Translations under genes and position numbers: made by a program
The notes under the pieces: model-generated
The model's input: only the letters and a program-made list of their open reading frames with translations
The model's database searches: none
What the model was told of the DNA's origin: nothing
Assembly: GCA_004356105.1 (NCBI GenBank)
Contig: SMYC01000126.1
Coordinates: 1-40,860, forward strand
Source of the DNA: Acidobacteriota bacterium
Lineage (GTDB): Bacteria; Acidobacteriota; Vicinamibacteria; Marinacidobacterales; SMYC01
Reading direction: 5' to 3'
DNA: 40,860 bases
In this document: one piece after another, positions 8,877 through 17,107 of the stretch
Position numbering within the stretch: position 1 is the stretch's first letter
Layout: each line of letters begins with the position of its first letter

Positions 8877-9092
8877 CTAATTCTCCAAGACGATTTCGCT
8901 TCCGTCCGGCGAGACGGCCAGGTTTACGAGCTCGGACGGTAGATCGAGACGTTGCGGGTCGCCGTCTGGAACTTCGTGTTCGTAGACGCGCCGAGTTCCG
9001 TCTTCTCCCATCGCACTGTAGAGGACACGTTCGCCATCAGGAAACCATCGAAGATGGTCGAAGGAAGCAAGACGCCCGGTACGCAGGACGGA
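8877..9092 (-). pseudogene. Relic of a WD40-like (PD40/TolB-type) beta-propeller C-terminus
   Basis: Minus-strand translation gives two propeller blades and a natural stop: RLASFDHLRWFPDGERVLYS, then GEDGTRRVYEHEVPDGDPQR, then LAVSPDGSEIVLEN. The W/S-PDG blade signature occurs twice (WFPDGERVLY and VSPDGSEIVL). A stop interrupts the frame just upstream, near 9093, and no start or further blades were found. In acidobacteria such blades often form the tail of Ser/Thr kinases or TolB-like proteins; a larger relic of that type lies at 14887-16200. The rest of 8761-9158 holds the P450 upstream region and the promoter of the next operon, with no other gene seen. Confidence 0.6.
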
Positions 9093-9146
9093 CTACTCCA
9101 GGCTCGCCGACGGTTGACCAGTTAGAACCAGCTCAAAGAAGCGCAC

Positions 9147-9152
9147 TATAAT
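9147..9152 (+). promoter_or_regulatory. Consensus -10 TATAAT before the yfbR operon
   Basis: A perfect TATAAT ends 6 bases before the ATG at 9159. This distance places the expected transcription start at or beside the ATG, so the first gene would be translated from a leaderless mRNA. No Shine-Dalgarno is present between the two. A good -35 at 17 bases upstream was not evident. Confidence 0.5.
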
Positions 9153-9158
9153 TAGCCC

Positions 9159-9350
9159 ATGATTGCGCTGCTCGTTCTCCTCGCGGCCGCCGGTGAAGCG
9201 GTCGAAGCCTCTGGAGACGTCACTCAAATCACGCTGACCTATACCGTTGGCGGCTACTATCCCAGCGGGCTCGACAAGCTCGCCGAAGCCGTCGACGGAG
9301 TGTTTCGCAGGCGGCTCGAACGCCTTGGCGTGCAGGCGGAGACGCCGTGA
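9159..9350 (+). CDS. Small hypothetical protein with hydrophobic N-terminus
   Basis: A 63-residue unrecognised protein. It starts with a short hydrophobic stretch (MIALLVLLAAAG) that could be a signal or anchor, continues with a beta-like segment (DVTQITLTYTVGGYYPSG), and ends in an amphipathic helix rich in Arg and Leu (LDKLAEAVDGVFRRRLERLG). Three points support it as a real gene: a consensus -10 sits just upstream, its TGA overlaps the GTG start of the YfbR gene (GTGA), and the next two genes continue the same overlapping pattern. It could be the N-terminal remnant of a longer protein. No function is proposed. Confidence 0.5.
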   Translation: MIALLVLLAAAGEAVEASGDVTQITLTYTVGGYYPSGLDKLAEAVDGVFRRRLERLGVQAETP

Positions 9351-9919
9351 GTCATTTCTTCGCTTACCTCGCCCGGATGAAGTTCATCAAACGCTGGGGG
9401 TTGATGCACAACACCTACGCCGAGAACGTTCAAGAGCACAGCTTGCGCGTCGCGCAGATCGCGCATGCGCTCGCGCTCATCCGCAATCGGCTCTTTGGGG
9501 GTACGGTCGATCCGAACCGCGTCACGGTCCTCGCGCTCTATCACGATGCGAGCGAGGTGCTGACCGGAGACCTCCCGGCTCCGATCAAATATTTCAACCC
9601 CGAGATCCAGAAGGCCTACAAGACGATCGAGGCCTCCGCGTCGGAGAAGCTCGTGGCGATGGTGCCGGAGGCGATCGCGGAGGACTACCGCGCGGTGTTG
9701 CTACCGGAGAACGATGACCACCTCGCTATCGTCAAGGCGGCGGACAAGCTCTGCGCCTACATCAAGTGTCTCGAGGAGACCGCGGCGGGCAACAAAGAGT
9801 TCGCCCAAGCCGAGCAGTCGCTCCGCGAGACCGTCGACGGGATCGATTTGCCCGAAGTCACGTACTTCGTGGAGACCTTCGTGCCGAGCTTCCGCTTGAC
9901 GCTCGACGAGCTGGGTTGA
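9347..9919 (+). CDS. yfbR: 5'-deoxynucleotidase, YfbR family (HD domain)
   Basis: A 190-residue HD-superfamily phosphohydrolase that removes phosphate from deoxyribonucleoside 5'-monophosphates in nucleotide salvage. E. coli YfbR has 199 residues. Metal ligands are in the expected places: His31 (VQEHSLRVAQIAH), His66-Asp67 (LALYHDASEVLTGD) and Asp133 (KAADKLCAYIK). The segment LPAPIKYFNPEIQKAY is diagnostic for the YfbR branch. The start is GTG at 9347 overlapping the previous stop, and its TGA overlaps the ATG of the next gene, so translation is probably coupled through the operon. Confidence 0.93.
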   Translation: MSHFFAYLARMKFIKRWGLMHNTYAENVQEHSLRVAQIAHALALIRNRLFGGTVDPNRVTVLALYHDASEVLTGDLPAPIKYFNPEIQKAYKTIEASASEKLVAMVPEAIAEDYRAVLLPENDDHLAIVKAADKLCAYIKCLEETAAGNKEFAQAEQSLRETVDGIDLPEVTYFVETFVPSFRLTLDELG

Positions 9920-10098
9920 TGATGGTAGCGAGACCTGTTCATCTCGAAGACGTCGCTGAATCCAAGGCGCAGTTCTGGGAGTATGATGAGGTCAAACTGG
10001 ACGGTAATACTTGTGAGATGGAGCGGGAAGTGCTGACGACGGCAGAAGGCTGGGGCTGGAAGTTTCGCGGCATCCGCCCACGGAGGAAGAACGGATGA
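9919..10098 (+). CDS. Small hypothetical protein (59 aa) coupled to yfbR and yciA
   Basis: A 59-residue acidic/basic mixed protein beginning MMVARPVHLEDVAESKAQFW and ending WGWKFRGIRPRRKNG. No signal peptide, membrane helix or known motif is visible; the pattern of aromatic residues in the second half (EGWGWKF) suggests a small folded domain. It overlaps both neighbours by 4 bases (ATGA at 9919 and at 10095), which is strong positional evidence that it is translated. An alternative ATG lies 3 bases downstream. Its function is unknown; context suggests a link to nucleotide or acyl-CoA housekeeping. Confidence 0.6.
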   Translation: MMVARPVHLEDVAESKAQFWEYDEVKLDGNTCEMEREVLTTAEGWGWKFRGIRPRRKNG

Positions 10099-10481
10099 GC
10101 CCGCGCGGAGAGCTCTCGCTGCGCACGCTCGCGATGCCCCGCGACGCGAACCCGAACGGCGATATTTTCGGCGGCTGGGTGCTCTCCCAGATGGATATCG
10201 CCGCCGGCATGTCCGCGAGCCAGCGGGCGCGCGGCCGCGTCGCCACGGTGGCCATCGACGCGATGACCTTCAAGCTTCCCGTCTATGTGGGCGATATCCT
10301 GTGCGTCTATACCGACATCGAGCGCATCGGCACATCCTCGATGGCGATCCATGTCGAGGCGTGGGCGCTGCGCGACCGGATGGGCCAGAGGATAAAAGTC
10401 ACCGAAGGCCAATTTACTTTCGTCGCCATCGACGAGCAGCGGAAGCCGCGTCCGGTACCGAAAACCGATCAGAGCGCCTGA
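10095..10481 (+). CDS. yciA: Acyl-CoA thioesterase, YciA type (hotdog fold)
   Basis: A 128-residue single hotdog-domain enzyme that hydrolyses acyl-CoA to free acid and CoA in the cytosol. RTLAMPRDANPNGDIFGGWV is the YciA signature, including the catalytic Asp region and the helix start. VATVAIDAMTFKLPVYVGD forms the following strand and interface, and KVTEGQFTFVAIDEQRKPRP is the terminal strand. The length matches the family (about 130). It is last in the overlapping operon starting at 9159. Its end overlaps the convergent dehalogenase gene by 13 bases. Confidence 0.93.
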   Translation: MSPRGELSLRTLAMPRDANPNGDIFGGWVLSQMDIAAGMSASQRARGRVATVAIDAMTFKLPVYVGDILCVYTDIERIGTSSMAIHVEAWALRDRMGQRIKVTEGQFTFVAIDEQRKPRPVPKTDQSA

Positions 10482-11350
10482 TACCACTCAGCGAGCGCTT
10501 CTCCGATGGCGTGCGGGTGGTCTTCCTGAAGGAAGTGGATTCCTTTGCCGAGGTTGATGCTCGTCAAGTTCTTCAAGTTGACTTCGCACCACTCCACGGC
10601 CGGCCGCTGGAGGAGCGCGCCGGGCTCGGCGTGGAGGAGCAACTTTGGCACATCCCACTCGACGAGCTTCTCGTTGTAATTGCCGACGAGCTCCGCGATG
10701 TCCGACGGCTCACCTTCAATCGGGATCTCGTTGGGCCACCGCCAAAGCGGTTTGCGGGCCGACGGCTCTGTATAGGGAGTGCGATAGACGTTCATTTCTT
10801 CTTCGCTGAGCTCGCGCACGATACCGCCCGGAAGAATCTTTTCGACGAAGATGTTCTTGTTGACGATCAAGTCCCAGCCGACGCCTTCGGTGCGGAAAGC
10901 CTGGAAGATGTCCTTGAAACTGTCCGAAAACACATCCCAGCTAGGGATGGGCTTCAAGATCGCCTCCATGAAGGCGATGGCCTTGACGTTGTCTTGGTGT
11001 TGCGTTGCGTAATGAAAACCGAGTCCAGAGCCCCAGTCGTGGATGACGAGCGTGATGTTCACGAGCTCGAGCTCCTCGATGAAACCCTCGACATAATTCA
11101 TATGCTCGAAGAAGCGATATTCGAGGTCGGGCTTGTCGGAGCGGCCCATGCCGATCAAATCGAGCGCGATGCAGCGCCCGTGGGCACTCACATGCGGGAT
11201 GACGTTGCGCCAAAGGTAGGACGAGGTCGGGTTGCCGTGCAGGAACAGAATCGGATCGCCTTCGCCTTGCTCGACATAATGCATCTTCGAGCCACGCACG
11301 TTGACGAACTTGGACTCGAACGGAAAAGCCGGTGAGATCTCCTCGGCCAC
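10469..11350 (-). CDS. Haloalkane dehalogenase (alpha/beta hydrolase, HLD-II-like)
   Basis: A 293-residue alpha/beta hydrolase predicted to cleave carbon-halogen bonds hydrolytically. With the GTG start at 11350 the key residues fall almost exactly where they do in Rhodococcus DhaA. Asn40 (HGNPTSS) and Trp106 stabilise halide, Asp105 is the nucleophile (VIHDWGSG), Glu129 is the acid (AFMEAIL) and His272 is the base (GIHFLQEDHPH). GGGAGG-like purine sequence precedes the GTG. An alternative GTG lies 6 bases upstream, at 11356; a longer frame to 11554 runs into the divergent gene and was not used. The physiological substrate is unknown; related enzymes from organisms not exposed to halocarbons exist. 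Confidence 0.9.
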   Translation of the reverse strand: MAEEISPAFPFESKFVNVRGSKMHYVEQGEGDPILFLHGNPTSSYLWRNVIPHVSAHGRCIALDLIGMGRSDKPDLEYRFFEHMNYVEGFIEELELVNITLVIHDWGSGLGFHYATQHQDNVKAIAFMEAILKPIPSWDVFSDSFKDIFQAFRTEGVGWDLIVNKNIFVEKILPGGIVRELSEEEMNVYRTPYTEPSARKPLWRWPNEIPIEGEPSDIAELVGNYNEKLVEWDVPKLLLHAEPGALLQRPAVEWCEVNLKNLTSINLGKGIHFLQEDHPHAIGEALAEWYQAL

Positions 11351-11420
11351 GGCCACCTCCCTCCCCTGCAGACAGTATAGCCTCCTGCGCGATATGATGC
11401 GCTTCCGCGGGAGGTCCGCC

Positions 11421-13052
11421 ATGCGATTATTGAAAATACTGGCCCTGCTATCACTCACGAATCTCGCTTGCACGCAGGGAGAGCCCGTCGATCTTCTTTT
11501 CCACAACGGCAAAATCGTGACGGTGGACGACGATTTTTCGATCCACGAGGCCATCGCCGTGCGCGACGGTAAAGTTCTTGCGGTCGGGGGGGCCGAGCTC
11601 GTGAACAGCTATGATGCTACACGCGTCGTCGACCTCGGCGGGAAGCTGCTCATGCCCGGGTTCAACGACACGCATATCCACATCCGCGGACGGGCGCGCC
11701 GCGCCGTGGTGTTGACGGACCTCGAATCCATCGAAGAGATCAAGCGTCGCGTTCGCGCCAAAGCCGAGGAGCTTGGCGCCGGCGAGTGGATCACAGGCTA
11801 CGGGTGGTCCGAAGACGAGCTCGATGAAGGCCGGCGTCCACTTCGCTGGGACCTCGATGAAGCCGCGCCCGACAACCCGGTTATTCTGACGCGCGCCGGA
11901 GGGCACAGCGCCGTGGCCAACAGCATGGCGCTCGAGCTCGCCGACGTGACGGCGGAAACCCCGCAGCCCGAAGGCGGTGTCATCGAGCACGACAACAACG
12001 GCGAGCTCAACGGCGTGATCCGTGAGCGTCAACGCATCGTGAGCCGCCTCGTCCCTGATGCCACACCAGAGGAGCTTCGCGAGACCTTCGTCCAGTCTCT
12101 AAGAGATCTATTGCCGCTCGGCATCACGAGCATCATCCAAGCCGGTGTCCGCCCCGACGCTTTCGGCGAATGGGAAAGCGTCTACGAAGAGTTCGGTGAG
12201 GAGCTCCCGCGCGCCGCGGTCCAGGTTCGCTTCCCCGACGCCGAATCGGTGCGCGCTTTTCCAAAGAAGACAGGCGATGGCGATGCGCGCTTGCGAGTCG
12301 GTGCCGTGAAAGTCTCCGTCGACGGCGGATTTACCGGTCCCGCTGCCTACACGCTCGACCCTTACAAGGGCGAGGAGTCCTATCGCGGCACGCTCAACCT
12401 CTCCGAAGAAGAGCTGCGCGATATCGTGACGACGGCGCACGGGCTCGGTTGGCAGCTCGGTTTTCACGCCATCGGCGATGCCGCCATCGTACTTACCGTA
12501 GCCGCGTTCACCGATGCGATCGACGCCCAGCCGCGGGACGACCACCGCCATTTCTTGAACCACTTCACGGTGATGCCGCCCGACGAGACCATGCAGCAAA
12601 TGGCGGAGTACGACATCTTCATCGCCCAACAACCGAACTTCACCTACACGCTCGAGGGTCGCTACGCGGCCAACCTCGAAGACGCACGGCTCGCGCACAA
12701 CAACGCGCTGCGCTCGCCGATGGATCACGGGGTCTTCGTAGCACTCGGAAGTGACATCTTGCCCATCGGTCCCATGGTCGGGATCTACGCGGCGGTCACC
12801 CGCAAGGGCATGTCCGGCAAAGTCTACGGAGCGGAGGAAAAGCTCACGATGGAGGAAGCCATTCGGGGCTACACCGCCTATGGCGCCTACTTCACTTGGG
12901 AAGAGGACACCAAGGGGACGCTAGCGCCCGGAATGCTCGCCGACATGATCGTGTTGTCGGAGGACTTGCTTACGATCGACCCCGAGAAGATTCTCGACGT
13001 CCAAGTCGAGATGACGGTGGTGGACGGCAAGGTGCTGTTCGAGCGCAATTAA
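11421..13052 (+). CDS. Lipoprotein amidohydrolase, YtcJ-like (amidohydrolase 3)
   Basis: A 543-residue metal-dependent amidohydrolase with a lipobox (LTNLAC, Cys about residue 16), so probably anchored on the outer face of a membrane. The family marks are in order: MPGFNDTHIHIRG (HxH metal site), RAGGHSAVANSMAL, VKVSVDGGFTGPAA, GFHAIGDAAI, RHFLNHFTVMPP and VALGSDILPIGP. The C-terminal strand region GTLAPGMLADMIVLSEDLLT completes the composite domain. Members act on N-acyl or cyclic amides, and the substrate cannot be inferred. GGGAGG lies 7 bases before the ATG at 11421. It is divergent from the dehalogenase and ends within the terminal codons of the convergent pepQ gene. Confidence 0.92.
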   Translation: MRLLKILALLSLTNLACTQGEPVDLLFHNGKIVTVDDDFSIHEAIAVRDGKVLAVGGAELVNSYDATRVVDLGGKLLMPGFNDTHIHIRGRARRAVVLTDLESIEEIKRRVRAKAEELGAGEWITGYGWSEDELDEGRRPLRWDLDEAAPDNPVILTRAGGHSAVANSMALELADVTAETPQPEGGVIEHDNNGELNGVIRERQRIVSRLVPDATPEELRETFVQSLRDLLPLGITSIIQAGVRPDAFGEWESVYEEFGEELPRAAVQVRFPDAESVRAFPKKTGDGDARLRVGAVKVSVDGGFTGPAAYTLDPYKGEESYRGTLNLSEEELRDIVTTAHGLGWQLGFHAIGDAAIVLTVAAFTDAIDAQPRDDHRHFLNHFTVMPPDETMQQMAEYDIFIAQQPNFTYTLEGRYAANLEDARLAHNNALRSPMDHGVFVALGSDILPIGPMVGIYAAVTRKGMSGKVYGAEEKLTMEEAIRGYTAYGAYFTWEEDTKGTLAPGMLADMIVLSEDLLTIDPEKILDVQVEMTVVDGKVLFERN

Positions 13053-14356
13053 CTCGCCAGAAAAGCCCGCGTGAGGTTCCGGTGCCCGTCTTCCGTCACG
13101 ACAACGTTGTCCTCGACGCGCACACCACCGAAAGGGGCGAGCTCGTCGATGAGGCTCCAGTTGAAATGGCTCGACGCCTCACCCTCGCGGAACGGACGCA
13201 GCAACATCTCGATGAAATAGAGGCCGGGCTCGATGGTGAACACATGACGGGCTTCGATAGTCCGGGTGTTGCGCAGGTGAGGGTGTTCCTCGGGCGGCGG
13301 CGCCACGCGGCCGGTCGCGTCCGCAAGATGTCCGCCGACGTCGTGCACCTGAAGACCAAGGTGATGACCGAGCCCGTGCGGGAAGAACGGACGGCTGAGA
13401 CCCCGGGCGACGGCTTCCTCGGCCTCGACGTCGAGAATCTCCGAAGCTTTCAAGAGCGCCGCTATCTTCAGATGTGCCTCTTGGTGAAGATCGCCATAAG
13501 GGAGGCCTGGCTTGACGGCGCTACAAAGCTCTTTTTGTAGCGTGTCCATGCCGTCGCGAATCGCCCCGAATCGCGGGTCACACCCGGCGCGCACATGCGT
13601 CCGGGTGATATCGGACGCGTAGCCGTCGCAGGCAGCTCCCGCGTCGATGAGCAGCACATGGCCGTCCCGTGCGCCGCGTTTCGCGTGGTAGTGAAGGAAC
13701 GCGGACTTCTCGTTCAACGCCACGATGGTCGTGTAAGGAAGATCTTCTTCCGGTACGCCCACGGCTTCGACGAAAGCATAGTGGATCTCGAGCTCCGAGG
13801 CGCCTGACTCGAAGGCGGCTTTTGCCGCTTGGTGCCCTTTGGCGCCGAGCTCGCTCGCCTCGTCGAGACAACGAAGCTCGTAATCCGTCTTATAGGCGCG
13901 ATCCCAGTCGAGCCGGGCGACGAGCTGCTCGGGCTGGACGGTGAGACCAGCGCTCTCGGCGCGCGCAGTCTCACTCCCGACATAGGCCGTTTTGGCCGGC
14001 CGACCGAGTGCTTCCCAGACCGCGTCCGCCGCGGCGACCTCGACGAGCTCGAATTCGGCAAGCCAAAAAGGCGTGCCGAGGGCAATCGGCTCGTACCAAT
14101 AATCTTCTGGTGCGTAGCGGATGAGCTTAGGCTTCTGGCCCGGCCGGAGCTCGAGGAGGTGATGCGGGCCTTTGAGCGGGCACCAATGCCCGAACTGCCC
14201 GGAAGAGTAGAAAGGCGCCTCGCGATCGTCGGCGAAGTAGGTGAACGGCTCACCGCTCGACAGTACGAGCCCGTCGAAAGCCGCCGACTGCAGGGCCTCG
14301 GCGAGCTTTTCTTGGCGCAGCGCGATGTGGTCTTGATAGAGCTTCTCCAATGTCAT
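13049..14356 (-). CDS. pepQ: Xaa-Pro dipeptidase (prolidase, M24B)
   Basis: A 435-residue pita-bread metallopeptidase that cleaves dipeptides with C-terminal proline; close relatives also hydrolyse organophosphates. The five metal ligands are Asp238 and Asp249 (LLIDAGAACDGYASDITRTH), His331 (HGLGHHLGLQVHD), Glu376 (VFTIEPGLYF) and Glu415 (VRVEDNVVV). Their spacing is identical to that of E. coli PepQ. The ATG at 14356 (MTLEKLYQDHIALRQEKL) matches the family N-terminus; the frame stays open to 14470 without homology. The stop overlaps that of the convergent amidohydrolase. Confidence 0.94.
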   Translation of the reverse strand: MTLEKLYQDHIALRQEKLAEALQSAAFDGLVLSSGEPFTYFADDREAPFYSSGQFGHWCPLKGPHHLLELRPGQKPKLIRYAPEDYWYEPIALGTPFWLAEFELVEVAAADAVWEALGRPAKTAYVGSETARAESAGLTVQPEQLVARLDWDRAYKTDYELRCLDEASELGAKGHQAAKAAFESGASELEIHYAFVEAVGVPEEDLPYTTIVALNEKSAFLHYHAKRGARDGHVLLIDAGAACDGYASDITRTHVRAGCDPRFGAIRDGMDTLQKELCSAVKPGLPYGDLHQEAHLKIAALLKASEILDVEAEEAVARGLSRPFFPHGLGHHLGLQVHDVGGHLADATGRVAPPPEEHPHLRNTRTIEARHVFTIEPGLYFIEMLLRPFREGEASSHFNWSLIDELAPFGGVRVEDNVVVTEDGHRNLTRAFLAS

Positions 14357-14886
14357 GAAGGGATTCTGCCAGACCTCGTCGGTGAATGGTATCTTTTGAA
14401 CAGAACTTAGTTCGACTCGGATCCTAGGTGGCCGTTTCAGCCAGGCCCGATCGGAGGCCGGACATGACACGGATACCCTGCGGCCTTTCCCGGATGAAAG
14501 TGGTGCTCGCCAACGAAATTCGACTCACGAACAAGATGAGTATGCTTTGCTTTTTTGTGCGCGAGGAGCTCGTTACGCCCCTGACCGATGGACGACACAA
14601 TGCAGACGGGCGAGCTATGCATGCTCGAGGCTCGTCCGCGGCCCGGCGGGCGGACACCAGTGGACCACCCGAAAGGGCAGCACGACGATCACGCTAATGC
14701 ATTTCCGCCTGCGGCCGTGCTGGCGACGGCTAGGCGACGGCGCGAGCCTGGCGAGCCAATGGTGTACCAGGAGAATCCTTGACGAACTGGGCGCGACGGG
14801 GTGCGCAGGTCGACCCGCTGGCGTGACGGCGGTACGAACGGAGACCACGAGCGAGCTTCCCACGCGGGACAGCTGGGTGCGTCGAA
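14357..14886 (+). other. Gene-poor stretch, nothing recognised
   Basis: About 530 bases between pepQ and the kinase/propeller relic. Short open frames exist on both strands but are Arg/Ser-rich, mutually overlapping and show no family motif or good start signal. No repeat, tRNA or hairpin stood out. It may be decayed sequence belonging to the neighbouring relic. Confidence 0.5.
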
Positions 14887-16200
14887 TTAGTCTTTCTGTT
14901 GATCGACGTCCATGACCCAAATACCCCCTTCCCCTTGCCGCCAGGGGAAATAGACGTAGCTGCGATCCGCGTCGCGAGCGTAGGTATGAAGGCGGCCTCT
15001 TTTGTCCTCGAGATCCGCCAGGACACGTTCCCGTCCCGTTTCGATGTCGATCGCGCAAATCTTCTTCAATGAGTAGCACCCATAAAAGAGCTCGGTACCA
15101 TCATGAGACCAGACCGCCCTCCCCTCACCGCTTTCGTTGATGGGCTTCGCCTCACCTCCTTCTGCCGGTATGCGCCAATGTCGCCGGACGCCACCGCGTT
15201 GGGAATGAAAGGCCACCCACTTGCCGTCCGGTGACCACGTGGGAGTTTGATCAGGAGCGGGATCCGTTGTCAGTCGTCGTGGCTCCCCACCTTCGACCCC
15301 GACGATCCATATGTCCGTGCCTTCTCGACGGGAGACGAACGCGATCTCCTGGCCGTCGGGAGACCAGTCAGGCTGATAATCCCTCGCTGGATGGGTGGTG
15401 ATCGCGCGGGCAGGGCCACCCTCAGAGGGAATCGTCCAGACGCCCGATTGCCGGATCGACCGGACGTGAACGCGATAAGAGCGCCGTCCGGTGAAAACGC
15501 GAACCGGCGCATGACAAGCCCCGACGTGATGGACACGGGAGCACCCGAAGGAGAGCCGTCGGATTCCAGCTCTTGCAGCCACAGATCCCGACTCCCTGAT
15601 CGTTCCGTCACGAAGAACAGCCGGCGTCCCTCGGCGGACCACTTGGGCTCTCGGGCGTTTCCCGTCACCGCAATGGGCCCCTCGCCGGAGAGTGGAAACA
15701 GCCAAAGGTTCCCACTGGAAATATCTCCGTCTATGCAGGCAACGAAGCGGCCGTCAGGAGACCAGCTCGGGCCCGCGCATCTCTTGTCGATCCGAAGATC
15801 TCTGACGTTCTGGGTCTCGATGGAGAAAATCCTCATGGAAACATTCTCTCCACTCCCATGCACCATCGCGATTTCTTTGCCGTTGGCGGACCACATCGGG
15901 CGGCGCGCATTATCGGCATGGTCCCTATCGAGAAAATATCCGAGCGCGCATCCACGGGTTGCCCCTGCGCCTGCTCCGGCGACATGTAATGTAGCGTCCC
16001 GACGATCGCCCCGGCCGCGGTTTGCTCGACCGTGGGTAGCTCGCTGGATGCGCTCTCTGCGGCGAAGCCTGCCGCCCCTTTCGCGAGACCGAAGTCGAGC
16101 ACTTTGATGTGCCCGTCTTCGGTCACCATCACGTTGTTCGGCTTGAGGTCCCGGTGCGTGATGCCGGCATCGTTGGCTTGAAGAGGTACATTGAAGCACA
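14887..16200 (-). pseudogene. Broken Ser/Thr protein kinase with WD40-like propeller tail
   Basis: The pieces fall in three frames. The first is a kinase core from the catalytic loop onward: [20 protein letters not shown], then VLDFGLAKG, then [13 protein letters not shown] and VDARSDIFS (about 16175-15935). The rest of the C-lobe is deleted. A second frame gives propeller blades: [43 protein letters not shown] and RFAFSPDGALIAF (about 15910-15480). A third frame continues from near 15475: SGVWTIPSEGG, DYQPDWSPDGQEIAFV, PTWSPDGKWVAFH and the end MDVDQQKD. The N-lobe with the ATP-binding Lys is missing. Acidobacterial kinases of this type are normally 800-900 residues, so at least two frameshifts and two large deletions are needed. 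It is non-functional as it stands. Confidence 0.8.
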
Positions 16201-16279
16201 AGCGGTGTATTTTGAATGCCCGAAGTTGTAAACCTCGGTGCGCCAATGACTTCCCCTGCCGCAACCCTTAAATCCGCGC

Positions 16280-16285
16280 TAAAAT
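16280..16285 (+). promoter_or_regulatory. -10-like TAAAAT before the glutaminyl cyclase gene
   Basis: TAAAAT ends 14 bases before the ATG at 16300, with GGGAAAG in between that could act as a weak ribosome site. Only the hexamer and distance support the call. Confidence 0.35.
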
Positions 16286-16299
16286 AGGGAAAGCCAGAC

Positions 16300-17076
16300 A
16301 TGCTCAATCGCATTATCCTCGTCGGCATACTCGCGATGGCACCCATAGGTTTCGGCGCCTCGAGCCCACCCCCAACCAGTGCACCGGTTTACTCGTACAG
16401 AATCGTCAACACCTACCCGCACGATCCCAATGCGTTCACGCAAGGGCTCGTGTTCCGCGACGGAGTACTTTACGAGAGCACGGGGCTTCGAGGGCGTTCG
16501 GACGTCCGCCGGGTCGAGCTCGAATCGGGCCGCGTTCTCGCGCGACGCACGCTTCTACCGCTGTTCTTCGGGGAAGGTCTCGCCGTGCTGCGCGACCGGA
16601 TCTACCAGCTCACGTGGACGTCGGGTGTCGGCTTCGTCTATGACCGCGAGTCGATGGAGCTCGTTCGTGAGTTTCGCTACGGCATCGAAGGCTGGGGGAT
16701 GACGCATGACGGCGAGCGCCTCATCGTCAGCGACGGCTCGGAGCATCTTTACTTTTGGGATCCCGAGACGCTGCAGGAAACGAACAAGCTGACGGTGCGC
16801 GACGGCGGGAGGCGGATCGCCAATCTCAATGAGCTCGAGTACATCGACGGGGAAATCTACGCCAATGTGTGGATGCAGGACCGCATCGCGCGTATCTCGC
16901 CGGAGACGGGAAAGGTCCTTTCCTGGATCGACCTCACCGGCATCCTCCCGCTGGCCGATCGTCGCGCGAATGTCGACGTTTTGAACGGCATCGCCTATGA
17001 CGAAGAAAAAGAGCGCCTCTTCGTGACGGGCAAGCTCTGGCCGAAGCTCTTCGAGATCGAGCTCGTTCCGAAGTAG
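16300..17076 (+). CDS. Exported glutaminyl-peptide cyclotransferase (plant/bacterial type)
   Basis: A 258-residue protein with a signal peptide (MLNRIILVGILAMAPIGFGA). It has the five-bladed propeller fold of plant-type glutaminyl cyclases, which turn N-terminal Gln into pyroglutamate on exported proteins or peptides. Diagnostic stretches are YPHDPNAFTQGLVFRDGVLY, ESTGLRGRSDVRRVELESG, GEGLAVLRDRIYQLTW, GWGMTHDGERLIVSDGS, LNELEYIDGEIYANVWMQD and DVLNGIAYDEEKERLFVTGK. The conserved acidic and aromatic active-site residues (E in FTQGL..YEST and NELEYI, W in ANVW, N in VLNGIAYD) are present. It lies 31 bases ahead of an exported amidase gene on the same strand. Confidence 0.93.
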   Translation: MLNRIILVGILAMAPIGFGASSPPPTSAPVYSYRIVNTYPHDPNAFTQGLVFRDGVLYESTGLRGRSDVRRVELESGRVLARRTLLPLFFGEGLAVLRDRIYQLTWTSGVGFVYDRESMELVREFRYGIEGWGMTHDGERLIVSDGSEHLYFWDPETLQETNKLTVRDGGRRIANLNELEYIDGEIYANVWMQDRIARISPETGKVLSWIDLTGILPLADRRANVDVLNGIAYDEEKERLFVTGKLWPKLFEIELVPK

Positions 17077-17107
17077 AATCGGCAGCGATTTTCTTGGAGG
17101 TCCTGCC

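Noticed and set aside
8819..9151. Plus-strand 110-codon frame before the yfbR operon
   Set aside because: Arg-rich and antisense to the propeller relic; the opposite strand shows real blade motifs.
14428..14697. Short plus-strand frame in the gene-poor interval
   Set aside because: No ribosome site, no recognisable motif, overlapped by equally long frames on the other strand.
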